A DNA stretch of 64,000 nucleotides from the NCBI RefSeq assembly GCF_000244955.1, contig NZ_CM001439.1, positions 620,001-684,000 on the forward strand, given 5' to 3'. The translations under genes and the position numbers were made by a program. This document shows, one piece after another, positions 59,861 to 64,000 of the stretch. Origin of the DNA: Saccharomonospora marina XMU15. Lineage in GTDB: Bacteria > Actinomycetota > Actinomycetes > Mycobacteriales > Pseudonocardiaceae. The notes under the pieces were generated by a model. It searched no databases, was not told the DNA's origin, and saw nothing but the letters and a program-made list of their open reading frames with translations. How positions within the stretch are numbered: position 1 is the stretch's first letter; every line of letters starts with the position of its first letter.

Positions 59861-60704
59861 GCTCGCGCAGTACCGCCCTGGCCATCGCACGCTCACCGCG
59901 CGCGTTCGGGTGCAGCGGCGCCGCGCCCGTCGTGGAGCGCGGACCCTCGATCCAGCGCGAGTCCGGCGGGGCGCACATCCCGTGGCCCTCGCTCGCCTTC
60001 GCCGTGTCGGCGAACTCTGCCCCGTGTTGCCGTGCCTGTTCGGCAAGCACCGTGTTGAGTCGCTGAAGCCCCCGGCGCAGGTAGGCGATGTCCGCTTCGG
60101 CGTAGGGGAGTTCGGGCGGGCACGCCGCCGGGTCGGCGGGCAGGATCGTCGGGTAGCCGACCACTACCACCCGCGCGTCGGGGGCCTTGGCGTTGATCCG
60201 CTCGAGCACCCGCCCGACAGCTTCGCCTGCGCGTTCGATCCTGGCGGTCAACTCGTCGGTTCCGCCCTCGGTCAGCCGCTGCTTGCACGACCGGCTTCCC
60301 TGCTTGGCCGCGCATTCGCCCGCCAGCGCCACCAGACCGACATCGTTGCCCCCGATACCGATCGTGATCAGCGTCGTTTCGGGCCGTACCGCGTTCAACT
60401 GCGGCGGATTGGTGCCGTCGCGGGTCGGCTGCGGGCTGGTGATGTCGCGCGTTGTCGCCCCGCTGCAACTGGCGTCGGTGAAGCGTTCGGGGTTCAACTC
60501 GGCGGCGACGAGCCGCGGATAGTTGTTCCGCGACCGGTCGCAACCGGGTGGCGAACCGACCTCCTCGCCGGTGCCGGGAGCCGAGGTGTAGGAGTCGCCG
60601 AGCGCGACGTAGTGCTGCGGTCGCTGCTGCGTATCCGGTGGCTGTCCACACCCGGTCACGAGCATCAGCACGGCGACGGCGATACCGAGACACTTGCTGC
60701 CCAT
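59853..60704 (-). CDS. SGNH/GDSL-hydrolase lipoprotein
   Basis: A 283-residue lipoprotein (signal ending VTGC) with SGNH-hydrolase blocks: ALGDSYTSAPGTG (Ser), SCSGATTRDI, GIGGNDVG (Asn) and the final Asp/His region PLHPNARG. It is close to secreted actinobacterial lipases/esterases of the SGNH family. ATG 60704 gives the proper signal peptide; upstream frames are not needed. Confidence 0.9.
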   Translation of the reverse strand: MGSKCLGIAVAVLMLVTGCGQPPDTQQRPQHYVALGDSYTSAPGTGEEVGSPPGCDRSRNNYPRLVAAELNPERFTDASCSGATTRDITSPQPTRDGTNPPQLNAVRPETTLITIGIGGNDVGLVALAGECAAKQGSRSCKQRLTEGGTDELTARIERAGEAVGRVLERINAKAPDARVVVVGYPTILPADPAACPPELPYAEADIAYLRRGLQRLNTVLAEQARQHGAEFADTAKASEGHGMCAPPDSRWIEGPRSTTGAAPLHPNARGERAMARAVLRELS

Positions 60705-60790
60705 CGGTTTCGTTGTATCAGTCTCGGTTGACGTCGGCGCGGCGGATGGGGTTGTCGGGTGTCCTCGCCACGGGCCCGGCAATGCGAAGA

Positions 60791-60816
60791 GCCCCGAGGT
60801 CATCCGACCCCGGGGC
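60791..60816 (-). terminator. Terminator after aspartate aminotransferase
   Basis: GCCCCGAGGT/ACCCCGGGGC forms a 10 bp stem with one mismatch and a six-base loop, 16 bases past the aminotransferase stop in the leftward direction. Confidence 0.65.
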
Positions 60817-60831
60817 CCACGCGAACAGCCG

Positions 60832-62064
60832 TCAGCGTGCCTCGGACAGCAGGCTCGCGACCCGGCTCACGCCTTCCACAAGGTCCTCCTCGGCCAGGGC
60901 GTAGGAGAAGCGGAAGTAGCCGGGCGTGCCGAACGCCTCACCGGGAACGATCGCGACCTCCACCTCCCGCAGGATGAGGTCGGCCAGCGCCACGGTGTCG
61001 GCGGGCCGCTCACCCCGGATCTCCTTGCCGAGCAATGCCTTCACCGAGGGGTAGGCGTAGAACGCGCCACGCGGGGTCGGGCAGTGCACGCCGGGGATCT
61101 CCGACAGCATCGAGACGATCTTCTTGCGGCGGACGTCGAACGAGGCGCGCATCCGCTCGACGACGTCGAGTGGGCCTGCCACGGCGGCGAGCGCGGCCCG
61201 CTGCGACACGTTTGCGACGTTGCCGCACAGGTGGGACTGGAAACTGGCCGCCGCCTTTATCACGTCCTGCGGTCCGACGATCCAGCCGACGCGCCAGCCG
61301 GTCATCGAATACGTCTTCGCGACACCGTTGAGGATCAGCGTCTGGTCGGCGAGTTCGGGCACCACCACCGGCATCGACTCGGCCGTGGCACCGTCGTAGA
61401 CCAGGTGCTCGTAGATCTCGTCGGTGACGACCCAGATGCCGTGCTCCACGGCCCAGCGGCCGATGGCCTCCACCTGCTCCCTCGGATAGACAGAGCCGGT
61501 GGGGTTGGACGGCGAGTTGAAAAGCAGCACCTTCGTCCGTTCGGTGCGTGCCGCCTCCAACTGCTCGACGCCGACCAGGTAGTCGGTCGAGTCGTCGGCG
61601 GTGACCTGCACCGGCACGCCACCCGCCAAAGTGATCGACTCCGGGTAGGTCGTCCAGTACGGCGCCAGCAGCAACACCTCGTCGCCCGGGTCGAGCAGCG
61701 TGGCGAACGCGGAATAGACGGCCTGCTTGCCGCCGTTGGTGACCAGTACCTGCGAGGCGTCGCACTCGAATCCGGAATCCCGCAGCGTCTTGGCGGCGAT
61801 GGCCTCGCGCAGTTCGGGCAGCCCCGCCGCGGCGGTGTAGCCGTGGTTGACGCGCTCGTGTACGGCGGCGGCAGCGGCCTCGACGATGTGGTCAGGGGTG
61901 GGGAAGTCGGGCTGGCCCGCGCCGAAGCCGATCACCGGTCGTCCTTGCGCCTTGAGGGCCTTGGCCTTCGCGTCGACGGCGAGCGTCGCGGAGGGCGTGA
62001 TGCCCGCGATACGGGCGGACACGCGGGAACGAGGGCTGGTGGCGGTACTCTCGGACGTGGCCAT
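60832..62064 (-). CDS. Aspartate aminotransferase (class I/II, PLP)
   Basis: A 410-residue aminotransferase: [48 protein letters not shown] and the PLP-lysine in [16 protein letters not shown], ending in the family's small domain ([21 protein letters not shown]). It interconverts aspartate and oxaloacetate. The position before tRNA-Trp and secE is conserved in related genomes. Confidence 0.95.
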   Translation of the reverse strand: MATSESTATSPRSRVSARIAGITPSATLAVDAKAKALKAQGRPVIGFGAGQPDFPTPDHIVEAAAAAVHERVNHGYTAAAGLPELREAIAAKTLRDSGFECDASQVLVTNGGKQAVYSAFATLLDPGDEVLLLAPYWTTYPESITLAGGVPVQVTADDSTDYLVGVEQLEAARTERTKVLLFNSPSNPTGSVYPREQVEAIGRWAVEHGIWVVTDEIYEHLVYDGATAESMPVVVPELADQTLILNGVAKTYSMTGWRVGWIVGPQDVIKAAASFQSHLCGNVANVSQRAALAAVAGPLDVVERMRASFDVRRKKIVSMLSEIPGVHCPTPRGAFYAYPSVKALLGKEIRGERPADTVALADLILREVEVAIVPGEAFGTPGYFRFSYALAEEDLVEGVSRVASLLSEAR

Positions 62065-62257
62065 ACCGGCATTTTTTCACGGTCGCGCGAAGGCGCCGAT
62101 GCCGCCCTCGGCAGCGTCTGTACCGGTAGTACCGGGCGCGGTTGCGAGGCGTCATCGGGCTTGCCGTAGACTGCCGGACTTGGAACGCACGGCACGGGCC
62201 CCGCAGCTAATGTGGGGTGGGTGGAGTGCGTCCTGAAGAGCGGGTTCGCTCGCTCGA

Positions 62258-62330
<73 letters not shown>

Positions 62331-62364
62331 CGTTGACGTGTCAGGTGGAGCGGAGGAGTAGCTC

Positions 62365-63703
<1,339 letters not shown>

Positions 63704-63780
63704 CGGTCGCGTAGTCGACCGGAAGGACCTCGGGCCACGGCAGGAGCTCGAGGGCGAGCGACACTGAACAGGAACGAAGA

Positions 63781-64000
63781 ATGCCACCCAAGAAGAAGAA
63801 GCTCGCAGCGATCATCAAGCTGCAGATCCAGGCGGGCGCCGCGAACCCGGCTCCGCCGGTTGGCCCCGCGTTGGGCCAGCACGGCGTCAACATCATGGAG
63901 TTCTGCAAGGCGTACAACGCGGCGACCGAGTCGCAGCGCGGCAACGTCGTGCCGGTCGAGATCTCCGTGTTCGAGGACCGCTCGTTCGACTTCAAGCTCA
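63781..64000 (+). CDS. rplK: 50S ribosomal protein L11 (partial, cut by window end)
   Basis: The first 73 residues of L11: [44 protein letters not shown] and [16 protein letters not shown]. The remaining half lies beyond the window. It continues the secE-nusG-rplK-rplA order. Confidence 0.96.
   Translation, partial: MPPKKKKLAAIIKLQIQAGAANPAPPVGPALGQHGVNIMEFCKAYNAATESQRGNVVPVEISVFEDRSFDFKL

Overview
The window is high-GC actinobacterial DNA. A Pseudonocardiaceae-type organism (Amycolatopsis/Saccharomonospora/Prauserella relatives) fits best, judging from the protein families, the frequent GTG/TTG starts and the right-hand gene order tRNA-Thr, tRNA-Met, rpmG, hadA, hadB, tRNA-Trp, secE, nusG, rplK, which matches mycobacteria and relatives. 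The genus cannot be fixed from sequence reading alone.

Layout. (1) 41-56: a perfect actinobacterial LexA box whose target gene lies outside the window. (2) 137-16658, all leftward: one exopolysaccharide operon of 12 genes joined by 1-11 bp overlaps or short gaps. It encodes a nucleotide-sugar dehydrogenase, two glycosyltransferases, two Wzz-like proteins with degenerate kinase domains, an AsnB-type amidotransferase, a fused dehydrogenase/Gfo-Idh oxidoreductase with a GLHGK pentapeptide repeat, a heparinase II/III-like protein, a beta-helix lipoprotein, a Wzy/ligase-like polymerase, a PAP2 phosphatase and a HIT protein. (3) 17128-19466: htpX, rmlA, yajQ. (4) tRNA-Tyr at 19585-19666 is the attachment site of a ~15.3 kb actinomycete integrative and conjugative element (AICE). 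It carries int, xis, a DUF3631 ATPase with a stand-alone DnaB-N-like protein, a WhiB-HTH protein, a PP-loop PAPS-reductase-like/DUF5131 pair, an FtsK/TraB-type DNA pump with small membrane and zinc-binding proteins in one translationally coupled operon, a GntR (KorA-like) regulator, and a rightward XRE-TPR/methyltransferase pair. (5) attR (34925 onward) is split by a complete IS481-family insertion (34979-36424) with a 16 bp target duplication. Removing the IS restores a 115 bp repeat about 96% identical to attL. About 1 kb further right a third degenerate tRNA tail plus terminator suggests successive integrations at this tRNA.

(6) 37583-45472: metabolic genes including a RibD/DHFR-like reductase, a frameshifted VOC gene, a hydantoinase A/B plus isochorismatase-family operon with its own GntR regulator, a divergent isocitrate-lyase/PEP-mutase family enzyme and a DUF309 protein. 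(7) 45545-54326: ctaD, DUF2630, a Rieske oxygenase/reductase operon with an intervening small protein and an IclR regulator, lon preceded by an HspR (HAIR) operator, and a GNAT enzyme. (8) 54564-64000: a membrane GAF/GGDEF/EAL protein, tRNA-Thr, tRNA-Met, rpmG, a secreted chymotrypsin-like protease, hadA-hadB, an SGNH lipoprotein, aspartate aminotransferase, tRNA-Trp, secE, nusG and the start of rplK.

The EPS genes assemble, modify and export one polymer. The AICE genes cover integration, likely replication, transfer and control, with a cargo of possible nucleic-acid-modifying enzymes. The right end is the conserved translation/secretion/lipid core.
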